Shown piece after piece: positions 1 through 7,385 of a stretch of 64,000 nucleotides of DNA (positions are counted from its first letter, which is position 1; each line of letters opens with the position of its first letter). The translations under genes and the position numbers were made by a program. The notes under the pieces were generated by a model. That model searched no databases, had not been told where the DNA came from, and saw only the letters and a list, made by a program, of their open reading frames with translations. This DNA comes from Umezawaea sp042738955 (GTDB lineage Bacteria > Actinomycetota > Actinomycetes > Mycobacteriales > Pseudonocardiaceae): positions 1-64,000 of the forward strand of contig NZ_JBHYHC010000035.1 in assembly GCF_042738955.1 (NCBI RefSeq). The letters are read 5' to 3'.

Positions 1-306
1 GTTCGCGCGCTCGGTCGCGGTCAGGTCCGCGACGCCGGTTCGCCGCTCCTTCTCCGCCTGGAGGATCGCGCGGGCCTCGTCGACGGTCAGGCCGAGGTCG
101 GCGACGACCTTCCGGTTCGGGATGACCATGAGCGTGCCGATGAGGGCGCCGAGGCCGACGCCGCCGCGAACGGCGAAGTGGACGTCCGTGGCCACGATCA
201 GCACCACGGCGAGGACGCCGAGCACGACGGTGGCGGTGAGGCCGAGCGCGAGGCGGCGGTTGGACCTGACTAATCGGGCGAGCTCGTCGTCGGTCAGTTG
301 TCGCAT
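1..306 (-). CDS. Small membrane protein, 3' end cut by window edge
   Basis: An open frame runs from ATG at 306 off the left edge, giving at least 102 codons. The start has a good Shine-Dalgarno (GAGGGG, 7 nt upstream). The N-terminus MRQLTDDELARLVRSNRR is polar. Two hydrophobic stretches follow at about residues 19-38 and 44-60, then a charged tail with an EARAILQAEKERR-type helix. This looks like a two-helix membrane protein with a cytoplasmic tail. I do not recognise the family. Codon 12 is TTA, rare in high-GC actinomycetes and often linked to bldA-dependent translation. A strong hairpin separates it from the upstream GH3 gene, so it probably has its own promoter in 307-371. Confidence 0.7.
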   Translation of the reverse strand, partial: MRQLTDDELARLVRSNRRLALGLTATVVLGVLAVVLIVATDVHFAVRGGVGLGALIGTLMVIPNRKVVADLGLTVDEARAILQAEKERRTGVADLTATERAN

Positions 307-371
307 GGCGGTTTCCCCTCGGTCGGCGGACCTGACGGCGGACCGTACAACGATCATCGCCGCCCCGTCGA

Positions 372-409
372 CACCTGGGTCCACCTGCGTGAACAGGTGG
401 ACCCAGGTG
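372..409 (-). terminator. Hairpin terminator after the GH3 gene
   Basis: Perfect inverted repeat: arms 372-387 and 394-409 (16 bp each) with a 6-nt loop. It lies 16 nt past the GH3 stop codon on the minus strand. There is no T-tract, as is usual for actinomycete terminators. Confidence 0.75.
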
Positions 410-425
410 GCCTAAGGGGGTGGTG

Positions 426-2654
426 TCAGCGGTCGAACCGGAACCAGTTCAGGTTGGTCAGGTCACCGCTGCCGGAGCCCGCGCGGGCCACGACGTAGAG
501 CCGGTGCACGCCGGTCGCGGCCGCGTTCACGGTCGCCGTCCGGCTCGCCCACGTCTGCCAGCCGCCGGTGCCGGACGTGCCGACCGACGCGACGACCTGG
601 CCGGTCGGGCTGTCGAGCCGGAAGTCCAGGAACCCGGTGGCCGTGGACGCGGACGCGACCCTGGCCGAGAGCGACGCGGGCGGCGTGGCGCCGAAGTCCA
701 CGTCCGCGTAGGCGACGTAGTCGCCCGGCGTCAGGCTGCCCACGTTCTGGCCGCAGCCGGAGTCCGTGCACTTCTCCACGGCCGTGCCGCGCTGCTCGTC
801 GTAGTAGCTCGCCCCGATGATCGAGTACGGGCTCTGGGTGGCCGGGTACCGGTTGGTCGTCCCGAAGGCGAACAGCGGGGTCTTGCCGTCGCCGACGTTG
901 ATCGGCTGCTGGCTCGCGGACTGCATCCAGGTGGACGGCAGCGAGCCGGTCGGCTGGAAGTCGCCGAACAGGACGTCGGCGACGCCGTTGCCCTCGGTGC
1001 CCGGCAGCCACGCGGCGACCAGGGCGTTCCACTTGGACAGCTCGGCCGAGACGTCCATCGGGCGGCCCGACACGAGCACGACGACGACCGGCACGCCGGA
1101 GGCCTTGAGCGTGGCCAGGGTCGCGAGGTCCTCGCTGTCGAGGCTCATGCTCCCCTCGCGGTCGCCCGCGCCCTCCGCGTACGGCGTCTCGCCGACGACG
1201 GCGATGGCGGCCTGGTAGCTGCCGTCGATCCCGGTGCCGTTGCGGTTGTAGGTGACGGTCGACGTGGACGACACCGCGGACCGGATGCCTTGCAGCACCG
1301 TGGTTCCCGTCGTGACCGCGCCGCTGCCGCCCTGCCACGTCATGGTCCAACCACCGCTCTGGTAGCCGATGTTGTCGGCGGACTTGCCCGCCACGAACAG
1401 CTTCGACGCGGTCTTCGACAGCGGCAGCACGCCGTTCTGGTTCTTCAGCAGCACCTGCGACTTGCGGACGGCCTCGCGGGCGATGGCGCGGTGCGCCGCG
1501 CTGCCGACGGTGGGCGTGAACGTGCGGTCGGTCAACGGCTTCTCGAACAGGCCCAGCAGGAACTTCTGGGTGAGGATGCGGCGGTTGGCGTCGTCGATGC
1601 GCGACATCGGCACGCGGCCCGCGTTGACCTCCTGGCGCAGGAACGTGATGAAGTTCCGCCACTCGGTGGGCGCCATGACCATGTCCAGGCCCGCGTTGAT
1701 GGCGGTGGCCACCTCGGCGGCGGTGAAGCCGGGCTGGCCGTCGATCTGGTCGATGGCGTTCCAGTCCGAGACGACCAGGCCGGAGAAGCCCAGTTCGTTC
1801 TTCAGCACGTCGGTGATCAGGTACTTGTTGGCGTGCGTCTTGAGGCCGTTGACGCTGCTGTAGGTGATCATCACCGAGCCGACGCCGCGGGCGATGGCCT
1901 CGCGGAACGGCGGCAGGTGCGTGGCGCGCAGCTCGGCCTCGCTGATCTGGGTGTTGCCCTGGTCGTCGCCGCCGGTCGTGCCGCCGTCGCCGATGTAGTG
2001 CTTGGCCGTGGCCAGCACCGAGCCGGGGTCGGAGAGCTTCGCGCCCTGGAGGCCGGTGACGAGGGTGGCCATCGACGAGGCGATCTCCGGCACCTCGCCG
2101 AACGACTCGTAGGTGCGGCCCCAGCGGTCGTTGCGGGCGACGCACAGGCACGGCGCGAAGTCCCAGTCGATGCCGGTGCCCGACACCTCCTCCGCCGTGG
2201 CGCGGCCGATCCGCTGCACGAGGTCCGGGTCGCGGGTCGCGCCGAGGCCGATGTTGTGCGGGAAGATCGTGGCGCCAGCGACGTTGTTGTGGCCGTGCAC
2301 GGCGTCCACGCCGTAGATCATCGGGATGCCCAGCGGCGTGGCGATGGCCGCGCGCTGGAAGTTGTCGTACATGTTGGCCCACGACGCCGCCGTGTTCGGC
2401 GAGGGCGCGGAGCCGCCGCCGGACAGCAGCGACCCGAGGCGGAAGTTGGTCAGGTCGGCCGTCGTGACCGAGTTGCGCTCGGCCTGGGTCATCTGGCCGA
2501 TCTTCTCGTCGAGCGTCATGCGCCCGAGGAGGTCGGCCACGCGGGCGGCGACGGGTTGGGTCGGGTCCTTGTAGACGGGGTCCGCGGCGGACGCGGTGCC
2601 CGTGTCCACCACCAGGGCGGCGAGGAGGATCGCCGCAGCGGCGAGAGTGCGCAT
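426..2654 (-). CDS. Secreted GH3 beta-glycosidase with C-terminal CBM6-like module
   Basis: A 742-residue secreted enzyme likely to release glucose or a related sugar from beta-linked glucan. Residues 1-23 form a signal peptide ending in a TASA-A type cleavage site. The GH3 barrel follows, with KHYIGDG and the nucleophile motif VVSDWNAID (Asp), then the GH3 C-terminal domain. The last roughly 130 residues, from GDYVAYADVDFG to the terminal NLNWFRFDR, look like a CBM6-type carbohydrate-binding module. The sequence resembles exo-beta-glucosidases rather than NagZ-type hexosaminidases, which carry a KHFPGHG motif. ATG at 2654 has a GGAGG Shine-Dalgarno. A perfect DasR-type operator lies about 105 bp upstream, suggesting control by amino-sugar availability. 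The exact substrate cannot be read from sequence. Confidence 0.92.
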   Translation of the reverse strand: MRTLAAAAILLAALVVDTGTASAADPVYKDPTQPVAARVADLLGRMTLDEKIGQMTQAERNSVTTADLTNFRLGSLLSGGGSAPSPNTAASWANMYDNFQRAAIATPLGIPMIYGVDAVHGHNNVAGATIFPHNIGLGATRDPDLVQRIGRATAEEVSGTGIDWDFAPCLCVARNDRWGRTYESFGEVPEIASSMATLVTGLQGAKLSDPGSVLATAKHYIGDGGTTGGDDQGNTQISEAELRATHLPPFREAIARGVGSVMITYSSVNGLKTHANKYLITDVLKNELGFSGLVVSDWNAIDQIDGQPGFTAAEVATAINAGLDMVMAPTEWRNFITFLRQEVNAGRVPMSRIDDANRRILTQKFLLGLFEKPLTDRTFTPTVGSAAHRAIAREAVRKSQVLLKNQNGVLPLSKTASKLFVAGKSADNIGYQSGGWTMTWQGGSGAVTTGTTVLQGIRSAVSSTSTVTYNRNGTGIDGSYQAAIAVVGETPYAEGAGDREGSMSLDSEDLATLATLKASGVPVVVVLVSGRPMDVSAELSKWNALVAAWLPGTEGNGVADVLFGDFQPTGSLPSTWMQSASQQPINVGDGKTPLFAFGTTNRYPATQSPYSIIGASYYDEQRGTAVEKCTDSGCGQNVGSLTPGDYVAYADVDFGATPPASLSARVASASTATGFLDFRLDSPTGQVVASVGTSGTGGWQTWASRTATVNAAATGVHRLYVVARAGSGSGDLTNLNWFRFDR

Positions 2655-2708
2655 GAACAGCCTCCGGTACGTGCAGGGTGGAGGGGTCCGTGGCGGCGGA
2701 GGCCCTTT

Positions 2709-2758
2709 TGTTGCGGCTCACAACATGTTCCCGCGATCGTAACCCGCAGGTCACGTGA
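2709..2758. promoter_or_regulatory. Cluster of small palindromes in the GH3 / alarmone synthetase divergent promoter
   Basis: The 138-bp divergent region holds several symmetric elements: TGTTG-N7-CAACA (2709-2725), AACATGTT (2722-2729) and TCACGTGA (2751-2758). They sit between the GH3 start and the dre element and may bind further regulators. No specific protein can be assigned. Confidence 0.4.
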
Positions 2759-2770
2759 TGGTCTAGACCA
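2759..2770. promoter_or_regulatory. DasR-type operator (dre)
   Basis: TGGTCTAGACCA is a perfect 12-bp palindrome and matches the core of the DasR-responsive element known from Streptomyces (consensus around ACTGGTCTAGACCACT). DasR is a GntR-family repressor released by glucosamine-6-phosphate. The site is 22 bp upstream of the alarmone synthetase start and about 105 bp upstream of the GH3 start, so it could control both. A TANNNT-type -10 (TACCCT, 2781-2786) lies just downstream of it on the alarmone synthetase side. Confidence 0.75.
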
Positions 2771-2792
2771 AGATCGCCGGTACCCTTGACCC

Positions 2793-3431
2793 ATGGACAA
2801 CGGTGTGCGGGCGAGGGTGGTCGAGCCCGTTCCCGTCGAGCTCGCGCAGCACCTGCTGGTGTACAAGTTCGCGATCGACGAGCTCATGACGAAGCTGCGC
2901 ATTCTGAGCGAGGAGTTCGACTTCGTCCACCAACATGACCCGATCGAGCACATCACCAACCGGATCAAGCGACCCGAGGCGATCATCGAGAAGCTGCGCC
3001 GGAAGGGCCTGGAGCCCGAGCCGTCGCTGATCGCCGAGCACCTGCACGACGTCGCCGGGGTCCGCGTGGTGTGCCCGTTCGTCTCGGACGTCTACCGGGT
3101 CGAGGCCATGCTGCGCCGCCAGCACGACGTGGAGATCCTGCGGTCCAAGGACTACATCGCGAACCCCAAGCCGAACGGCTACCGCAGCCTGCACCTGATC
3201 GTGCGCATCCCGGTGTTCCTGTCCGACCGGGTGGAGCACGTGAAGGTCGAGGTCCAGATGCGCACGATCGCGATGGACTTCTGGGCGACGCTGGAGCACA
3301 AGCTGTTCTACAAGTTCGACGACCAAGCCCCGTCGGACTTCCTCGACGAGCTGACCAGCACCGCCCACATCGCCGCACAGCTCGACCACCGGATGGAGTC
3401 GCTGCACCAGCGCGTCCGCCGGGAAGGCTGA
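2793..3431 (+). CDS. Small alarmone synthetase ((p)ppGpp synthetase, RelQ/YjbM-like)
   Basis: At 212 residues this is the size of a single-domain small alarmone synthetase, which transfers pyrophosphate from ATP to GDP/GTP to make (p)ppGpp. The RelA/SpoT synthetase domain is clear: DVAGVRVVCPFVSDVY, the G-loop region YIANPKPNGYRSLHL and the VEVQMRTIAMDFWATLEHK segment carrying the conserved Glu/Gln and His. There is no hydrolase, TGS or ACT domain, so it is not the long Rel. A -10-like TACCCT ends 6 nt before the ATG, so the transcript may be nearly leaderless. It sits beside a DasR-type operator, an unusual pairing of amino-sugar sensing with alarmone synthesis. Confidence 0.9.
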   Translation: MDNGVRARVVEPVPVELAQHLLVYKFAIDELMTKLRILSEEFDFVHQHDPIEHITNRIKRPEAIIEKLRRKGLEPEPSLIAEHLHDVAGVRVVCPFVSDVYRVEAMLRRQHDVEILRSKDYIANPKPNGYRSLHLIVRIPVFLSDRVEHVKVEVQMRTIAMDFWATLEHKLFYKFDDQAPSDFLDELTSTAHIAAQLDHRMESLHQRVRREG

Positions 3432-3460
3432 CCGCCCCGACGGACGGAGCACGACCAGCC

Positions 3461-4005
3461 TCAGACGGCCGACACCTCCGCGTCGTGCAGGAGCAGCATG
3501 TCCGCGACGAAGCACGCGACCGCGCCCTCCGCGGTCCGCCCGCCCCAGACCGGGTAGCTGCCGTCACCCCAGCCGCTGCCGAAAGCGACCAGCGTGGCGC
3601 CGGACTTCGGGTCGGACACCTCCGCCGCGCGGTCCCGTCCGGGTCGTGCCGGATCTCCACCCGCTCGGCCCGGTCGTCGAACTCCTGCCGCTCCGGGGAG
3701 TCGTAGGTCCACCGGCTGTTCCGGAGCTGGAACAGCCGGTCGTCCTAGGTCCTGCGGTACTCCACGGACAGGTGTCGCCTGACGTGCTCGTCGAAGTACC
3801 AGCACCGAGCGAAGTGGTGCCGCCACGCGATTTCGACGAGCACGACGGGCAGCCCCGTCTCGGGGTCGACGAGGCAGACCGCGTACTGCTCCCCCGCCCG
3901 GTCGCGTTCCCGCGCCGTCGCCACCGCCAACCGTCCGACGACCGTCCGGTTCGACGGATCCCACCCTTCGCAGTACACGACGTTCACCCGCTCGACCTCG
4001 CCCAT
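3461..4005 (-). pseudogene. Decayed DUF4241-like gene (nonsense codon plus frameshift)
   Basis: Reading from ATG 4005, one frame gives MGEVERVNVVYCEGWDPSNR and continues to YRRT, where a TAG occurs at 3745-3747. The same frame then stays sensible (DDRLFQLRNSRWTYDSPERQ) up to about 3630, after which homology jumps to another frame encoding SGATLVAFGSGWGDGSYPVW and ending at 3461. The GxGxGDGSYPV C-terminus is typical of DUF4241 proteins as I recall the family. One C-to-T change (CAG to TAG) and one single-base indel near 3622-3635 would explain the disruption. Two sequencing errors are the alternative. An upstream start at 4071 exists in the same frame but adds an unconvincing Arg/Pro-rich stretch. 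Confidence 0.6.
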
Positions 4006-4081
4006 GTCGCGGACCCTACGACCCCGCACCGACAAAACCGGGCGGGGCAACGGGTTCCGGCGGTCGAGCACCGGTACCGCT

Positions 4082-4115
4082 CCGGCACGCGGACCGGGGG
4101 ACGTCCGCGTGCCGG
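4082..4115 (-). terminator. Hairpin terminator after the flavin reductase
   Basis: Perfect 13-bp arms (4082-4094 and 4103-4115) with an 8-nt loop, 49 nt past the flavin reductase stop. It marks the likely end of the MbtH-to-reductase transcript. Confidence 0.65.
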
Positions 4116-4164
4116 GGCGGTGCGAGGGGACCGGGGGCGCGGGGGTCGCCTCCCGGTCCTGGGT

Positions 4165-4680
4165 TCAGCGGCCGGGCCAGGAGTGGTACTGGCGCAGGCC
4201 GTAGACGAGCGGGGCGTGTTCGTGGCGTTCGGCGACGGCGAAGACCTCGCCGAACACGACCACGTGGTCGCCGACCAGCTCGGTGCGGCTCACCCGGCAG
4301 TCGGCCATCGAGTGGGCGTCCTCGTGCAGGTGCGGGCCGCCCGCGTCGGGCGGCATCTCCCACGGGATGAGGTCGAAGCGGTCCGGGGCGCCGGAGGCGA
4401 ACAACTCGGCCACGGTCTGGGCGCGGCCGTGCAGGAAGTTCACCGTGAACGCCGAGCGGTCCAGGATCGCGTCCAGCGTGGGGCTGCCGCCGCGCAGGCA
4501 CACCAGCAGCGTGGGCGGGGACAGGGTCACGCTGCACACCGACGACACGGTCATGCCGCGCGGCGAGCCGTCGTCGCCGGTCGTGGTGACGACGGCGACC
4601 CCGGTCGGGAACCGCGCCATCAGCGACCGGAAGTCGGCGACGGGCAGGTCGGTCGGCGACTGGACGGGCGACTGCGTCAC
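4165..4680 (-). CDS. Flavin reductase (FMN-binding split-barrel), likely halogenase partner
   Basis: A 171-residue protein of the flavin reductase-like split-barrel family: ARFPTGVAVVTTTGDDGSPRG near the start, VSSVCSVTLSPPTLLVCL in the middle and SMADCRVSRTELVGDHVVVF toward the C-terminus. The family uses NAD(P)H to supply reduced flavin to a separate monooxygenase or halogenase. Flavin-dependent tryptophan halogenases need such a partner, and this is the only flavin reductase in the window, so pairing with the halogenase at 26776 is the natural inference. GTG at 4680 overlaps the stop of the upstream antiporter gene (GTGA), so the two are translationally coupled. Confidence 0.85.
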   Translation of the reverse strand: MTQSPVQSPTDLPVADFRSLMARFPTGVAVVTTTGDDGSPRGMTVSSVCSVTLSPPTLLVCLRGGSPTLDAILDRSAFTVNFLHGRAQTVAELFASGAPDRFDLIPWEMPPDAGGPHLHEDAHSMADCRVSRTELVGDHVVVFGEVFAVAERHEHAPLVYGLRQYHSWPGR

Positions 4681-5951
4681 GGCGTTCCCCCTTGCGGTTC
4701 GAGTACCGGCGGCAGCGCCGTGCGGCGGGCGCGCAGGTCGATGAGCGACAGCAGCGGCCCGGTGAGGCCCGTGGTGACCAGCGCCATGATCACCAGCGCC
4801 AGGAACAGGGCCGCGGACAGCAGCCCGGCGCTGTACCCGGCTTGCAGCACCACGATCTCGGTGAGGCCGCGGGTGTTCATCAGCACGCCGATGGTGACGG
4901 CGTCGCGCCGGGTCTCGCCGCCCAGCCGGGCGCCGAGGTAGCCGCCGCCGACCTTGCCGAGGATCGCCAGCGCGGTGGCCAGCACCGCCGCGACCCACGG
5001 CAGCGAGGACGACGGGGTGGAGAACAGGCCCATGCCCGCCACGACGAAGAACACCGGCACGAACAGCCGTCCGAGCGACGCGACCGGCCGGGTGACCTCC
5101 TCCCAGCGTTCGGCGCCCTCGCCGTTGGGCATCGCGAGGCCGACCACGAACGCGCCGAACACCGCCGTGAGGCCCCAGTGCTCCATCTCGATCGCGACCA
5201 CCAGCGCGGCGACCGCGACGGCCACCGACAGCAGGCGGGGGAACCGCGCCGCGAGCGTGCCCGCGGTGGCTCCGCGCAGCAGGATCCGGCCGAGCAGGGC
5301 GATCGTGACGCCGACGGCGAGCACGGCGAGCGAGCGGACCACGCCGCCCCAGCCGCCGGAGGCGGTGCCCATCGCGACGACGAGCAGCAGCCACGCGGTG
5401 GAGTCGGTGAACACGGCCGCGGCCATCGACAGCTTGCCGTTGCGGCCCGCCATCATGTCGCGGTCCTCGAGGATGCGGGCCAGGACCGGCACCGCGGTCA
5501 CGCTCAGCGCGACGGCGATCATGAGCACGAGCGAGAGGATCGGCGCGGACCCGCGCAGCACCCCGTCACCCGACCACAGCACCCAGCCCGCGAAGACGAA
5601 CCCCGTGGCGAGCGCCGGGAAGAACGAGCCGATCGTCACCCAGCCGACGGACCGGGACCCCAGTCCCCCGCCGCCGCGCCGCAACTCGTGGGCCACGCCC
5701 ACGAGGAACAGCACCAGGCCGACCTTGCCGATGTACTTCAACACGCCGAGCACGTCGGGCGGCAGCAGTGCCGCCAGCGCCCCGTGCCCCGCGACGGCGG
5801 CCACCACGGGCACGATCAGGATGCCCGCGAGGATCTCGCCGATCACCTCCGGCTGCCGCGCCGCGCGCGCCGCCAGCCTTCCCAGCAGTGCGGCCGCCAG
5901 GACGACCGCCAGCACCGCGACCACGTGCGCGCCCACCAGCAGGCCGCCCAT
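4677..5951 (-). CDS. Kef/NapA-type cation:proton antiporter (CPA2 family)
   Basis: A 424-residue integral membrane protein with about 12 hydrophobic segments. Family signatures include QPEVIGEILAGILI near the N-terminus and FGAFVVGLAMP in the middle. It lacks the C-terminal TrkA-N domain of KefB/C, so it is a short antiporter. Na+/H+ antiporter genes recur in peptide antibiotic clusters, including glycopeptide clusters, where their role is not settled; export, ion homeostasis or self-protection are possible. The ATG is fused to the stop of the 38-codon ORF upstream (TGATG), and the stop overlaps the flavin reductase start, placing it firmly in the MbtH operon. Confidence 0.88.
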   Translation of the reverse strand: MGGLLVGAHVVAVLAVVLAAALLGRLAARAARQPEVIGEILAGILIVPVVAAVAGHGALAALLPPDVLGVLKYIGKVGLVLFLVGVAHELRRGGGGLGSRSVGWVTIGSFFPALATGFVFAGWVLWSGDGVLRGSAPILSLVLMIAVALSVTAVPVLARILEDRDMMAGRNGKLSMAAAVFTDSTAWLLLVVAMGTASGGWGGVVRSLAVLAVGVTIALLGRILLRGATAGTLAARFPRLLSVAVAVAALVVAIEMEHWGLTAVFGAFVVGLAMPNGEGAERWEEVTRPVASLGRLFVPVFFVVAGMGLFSTPSSSLPWVAAVLATALAILGKVGGGYLGARLGGETRRDAVTIGVLMNTRGLTEIVVLQAGYSAGLLSAALFLALVIMALVTTGLTGPLLSLIDLRARRTALPPVLEPQGGTP

Positions 5952-6067
5952 CAGGCGGCGCTCCCGACGGCGTCGGCGCGGCGGGCGGGTCGCCTGACCA
6001 TCGACAGCGCCCTGCTGCCGGAGAAGTTCTCGATCCGCCGGGTGGTGGTCCTCGGGTGGTTGAACAT
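5951..6067 (-). CDS. Unannotated 38-aa basic peptide inside the NRPS operon
   Basis: ATG at 6067 is preceded by GGGGAG with a 4-nt spacer, begins 23 nt after the ABC ATPase stop, and ends in TGATG coupled to the antiporter start. The peptide begins MFNHPRTTTRRIENFSGSRA and continues with an Arg-rich part (VRRPARR). It has no transmembrane segment and no Cys. A good ribosome site, tight spacing and coupling argue for real translation. It could be a leader peptide that couples translation of the antiporter, a small regulator or an unrecognised family. I do not recognise it. Confidence 0.5.
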   Translation of the reverse strand: MFNHPRTTTRRIENFSGSRALSMVRRPARRADAVGSAA

Positions 6068-6090
6068 CTCACTCCCCAGTGTTGGAAGGG

Positions 6091-7038
6091 TTATTGGGCT
6101 CCGTGGCCGACGAGGTTGAAGAACACGTCGTCCAGCGTCGGGCGGCGCATGGCGAAGTCCGCCACCTCGACGCCCGCGTCCTTGAGCGCCACCGCGGCCG
6201 CGGCGATCCCGTCCATGCCGTCGCGCAGTTGCAAAGCGATCACGCCCTTGACGGGGTCGGACGTCGGGTGGTCGACGGCGATCGGCGCGAGCACGCGCAC
6301 GGCGGCCTCGACGGTGTCCGGCAGGGCGACCACGACCTCCAGCCACTCCTGGCCGACCTTGCGCTTGAGCTCGTCGGGCGTGCCGTCGGCGATGACCTTG
6401 CCGGAGTTGATCACCACGATCTGGTCGGCGAGGAAGTCCGCCTCCTCCAGGTACTGCGTGGTGAGCAGCACGGTGACGCCGTCGGTCACCAGTCCGCGCA
6501 CGGTCGTCCACAGCGACTGCCTACTGGCCGGGTCCAGGCCGGTGGTCGGCTCGTCCAGGAACAGCACGGACGGGTCGGCGACCAGGCAGCTCGCCAGGTC
6601 GAGCCTGCGCCGCATGCCGCCGGAGTAGGTCTCCACGGGCCGGTCGGCCGCGGCGGTCAGGTCGAACCGCTCCAGCAGCTCGACGGCTCGGGCTCGGGCG
6701 CCCGCCCGGCCCAGGTGCAGCAGGGTGCCGAGCAGGACCAGGTTCTCCCGGCCGGTGAGCAGCTCGTCCACGGCCGCGTACTGGCCCGCGAGGCCGATCC
6801 GCCTGCGCACCTCGACGGGCTGCTTGACCACGTCGTAGCCCGCGACCAGCGCCCGCCCGCCGTCCGGTTCGAGCAGCGTGGCCAGCACGCGCACGGCGGT
6901 GGTCTTCCCCGCGCCGTTCGGGCCGAGCAGCCCCAGCACCGAGCCCTGGCGCACCGACAGGTCGATGCCGCCGAGCGCCTGGTGCTCGCCGTACCGCTTC
7001 GTCAGGCCTTCGACCTGGATCGCGACGTCCACGTGCAC
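6091..7038 (-). CDS. ABC transporter ATP-binding protein (DrrA-like)
   Basis: A 315-residue ATPase with Walker A GPNGAGKTT, signature YSGGMRRRLDLA, Walker B VLFLDEPTTGLDP, an H-loop region with TQYLEEAD and a C-terminal DUF4162-like extension. This is the DrrA/daunorubicin-resistance arrangement, an exporter ATPase that works with a separate six-helix permease. The matching permease is at 8617-9489 on the NRPS transcript, so the two halves of the transporter are on adjacent but separate predicted transcripts. It lies 13 nt after mbtH. Likely role: export of, and self-resistance to, the peptide. Confidence 0.92.
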   Translation of the reverse strand: MHVDVAIQVEGLTKRYGEHQALGGIDLSVRQGSVLGLLGPNGAGKTTAVRVLATLLEPDGGRALVAGYDVVKQPVEVRRRIGLAGQYAAVDELLTGRENLVLLGTLLHLGRAGARARAVELLERFDLTAAADRPVETYSGGMRRRLDLASCLVADPSVLFLDEPTTGLDPASRQSLWTTVRGLVTDGVTVLLTTQYLEEADFLADQIVVINSGKVIADGTPDELKRKVGQEWLEVVVALPDTVEAAVRVLAPIAVDHPTSDPVKGVIALQLRDGMDGIAAAAVALKDAGVEVADFAMRRPTLDDVFFNLVGHGAQ

Positions 7039-7051
7039 TCCTCGTCTCGGG

Positions 7052-7279
7052 TCAGCCCGCGCGGGTGGCGGACTGGTCGCGGAGGCTCTTCGGACGCATG
7101 TCCGTCCAGTTCTCCTCGATGTAGGACAGAGCGGCTTCCCTGGTTCCCTCGGCGAGCGCCACGGTCCAGCCGGGGGGCACCACGGCGAACGACGGCCACA
7201 CGCAGTACTGGCCCTCGTCGTTGACCAGCACTAGGAACGACCCGTTCCGGTCGTCAAAGGGGTTCGTCACTTTCGGCAC
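7052..7279 (-). CDS. mbtH: MbtH-like NRPS adenylation chaperone
   Basis: A 75-residue protein with the full MbtH signature: NPFDDRNGSFLVLVNDEGQY, then CVWPSFAVVPPGWTVAL with the conserved Trp residues, and the C-terminal YIEENWTDMRPKSL. MbtH proteins bind NRPS adenylation domains and are often needed for their folding and activity. It opens the second minus-strand unit of the cluster. In front of it are three 11-bp-spaced hexamers related to those before sbnB and before the KAS III operon, indicating a dedicated co-regulated promoter rather than read-through from the P450 gene. Confidence 0.96.
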   Translation of the reverse strand: MPKVTNPFDDRNGSFLVLVNDEGQYCVWPSFAVVPPGWTVALAEGTREAALSYIEENWTDMRPKSLRDQSATRAG

Positions 7280-7332
7280 TCCCGTTGGCTCGAAACTTCA
7301 CCCGTGCCCCTCGGCCAATGCTGTCCGGGGGC

Positions 7333-7360
7333 GCTGACCGGGCACTGACGGATTCCTGAT
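7333..7360 (-). promoter_or_regulatory. 11-bp-spaced direct repeats, SARP-like operator of the mbtH unit (degenerate)
   Basis: GCTGAC (7333), ACTGAC (7344) and CCTGAT (7355) start exactly 11 bp apart; in the reading direction of mbtH they appear as GTCAG-type repeats. The block begins 54 bp upstream of the mbtH ATG. It is a weaker copy of the perfect triplets at 26519 and 40557. SARP activators are known to bind tandem heptamers at 11- or 22-bp spacing just upstream of the -10. Confidence 0.6.
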
Positions 7361-7385
7361 CGACGAACGCCTGCGCACGAGCGCA

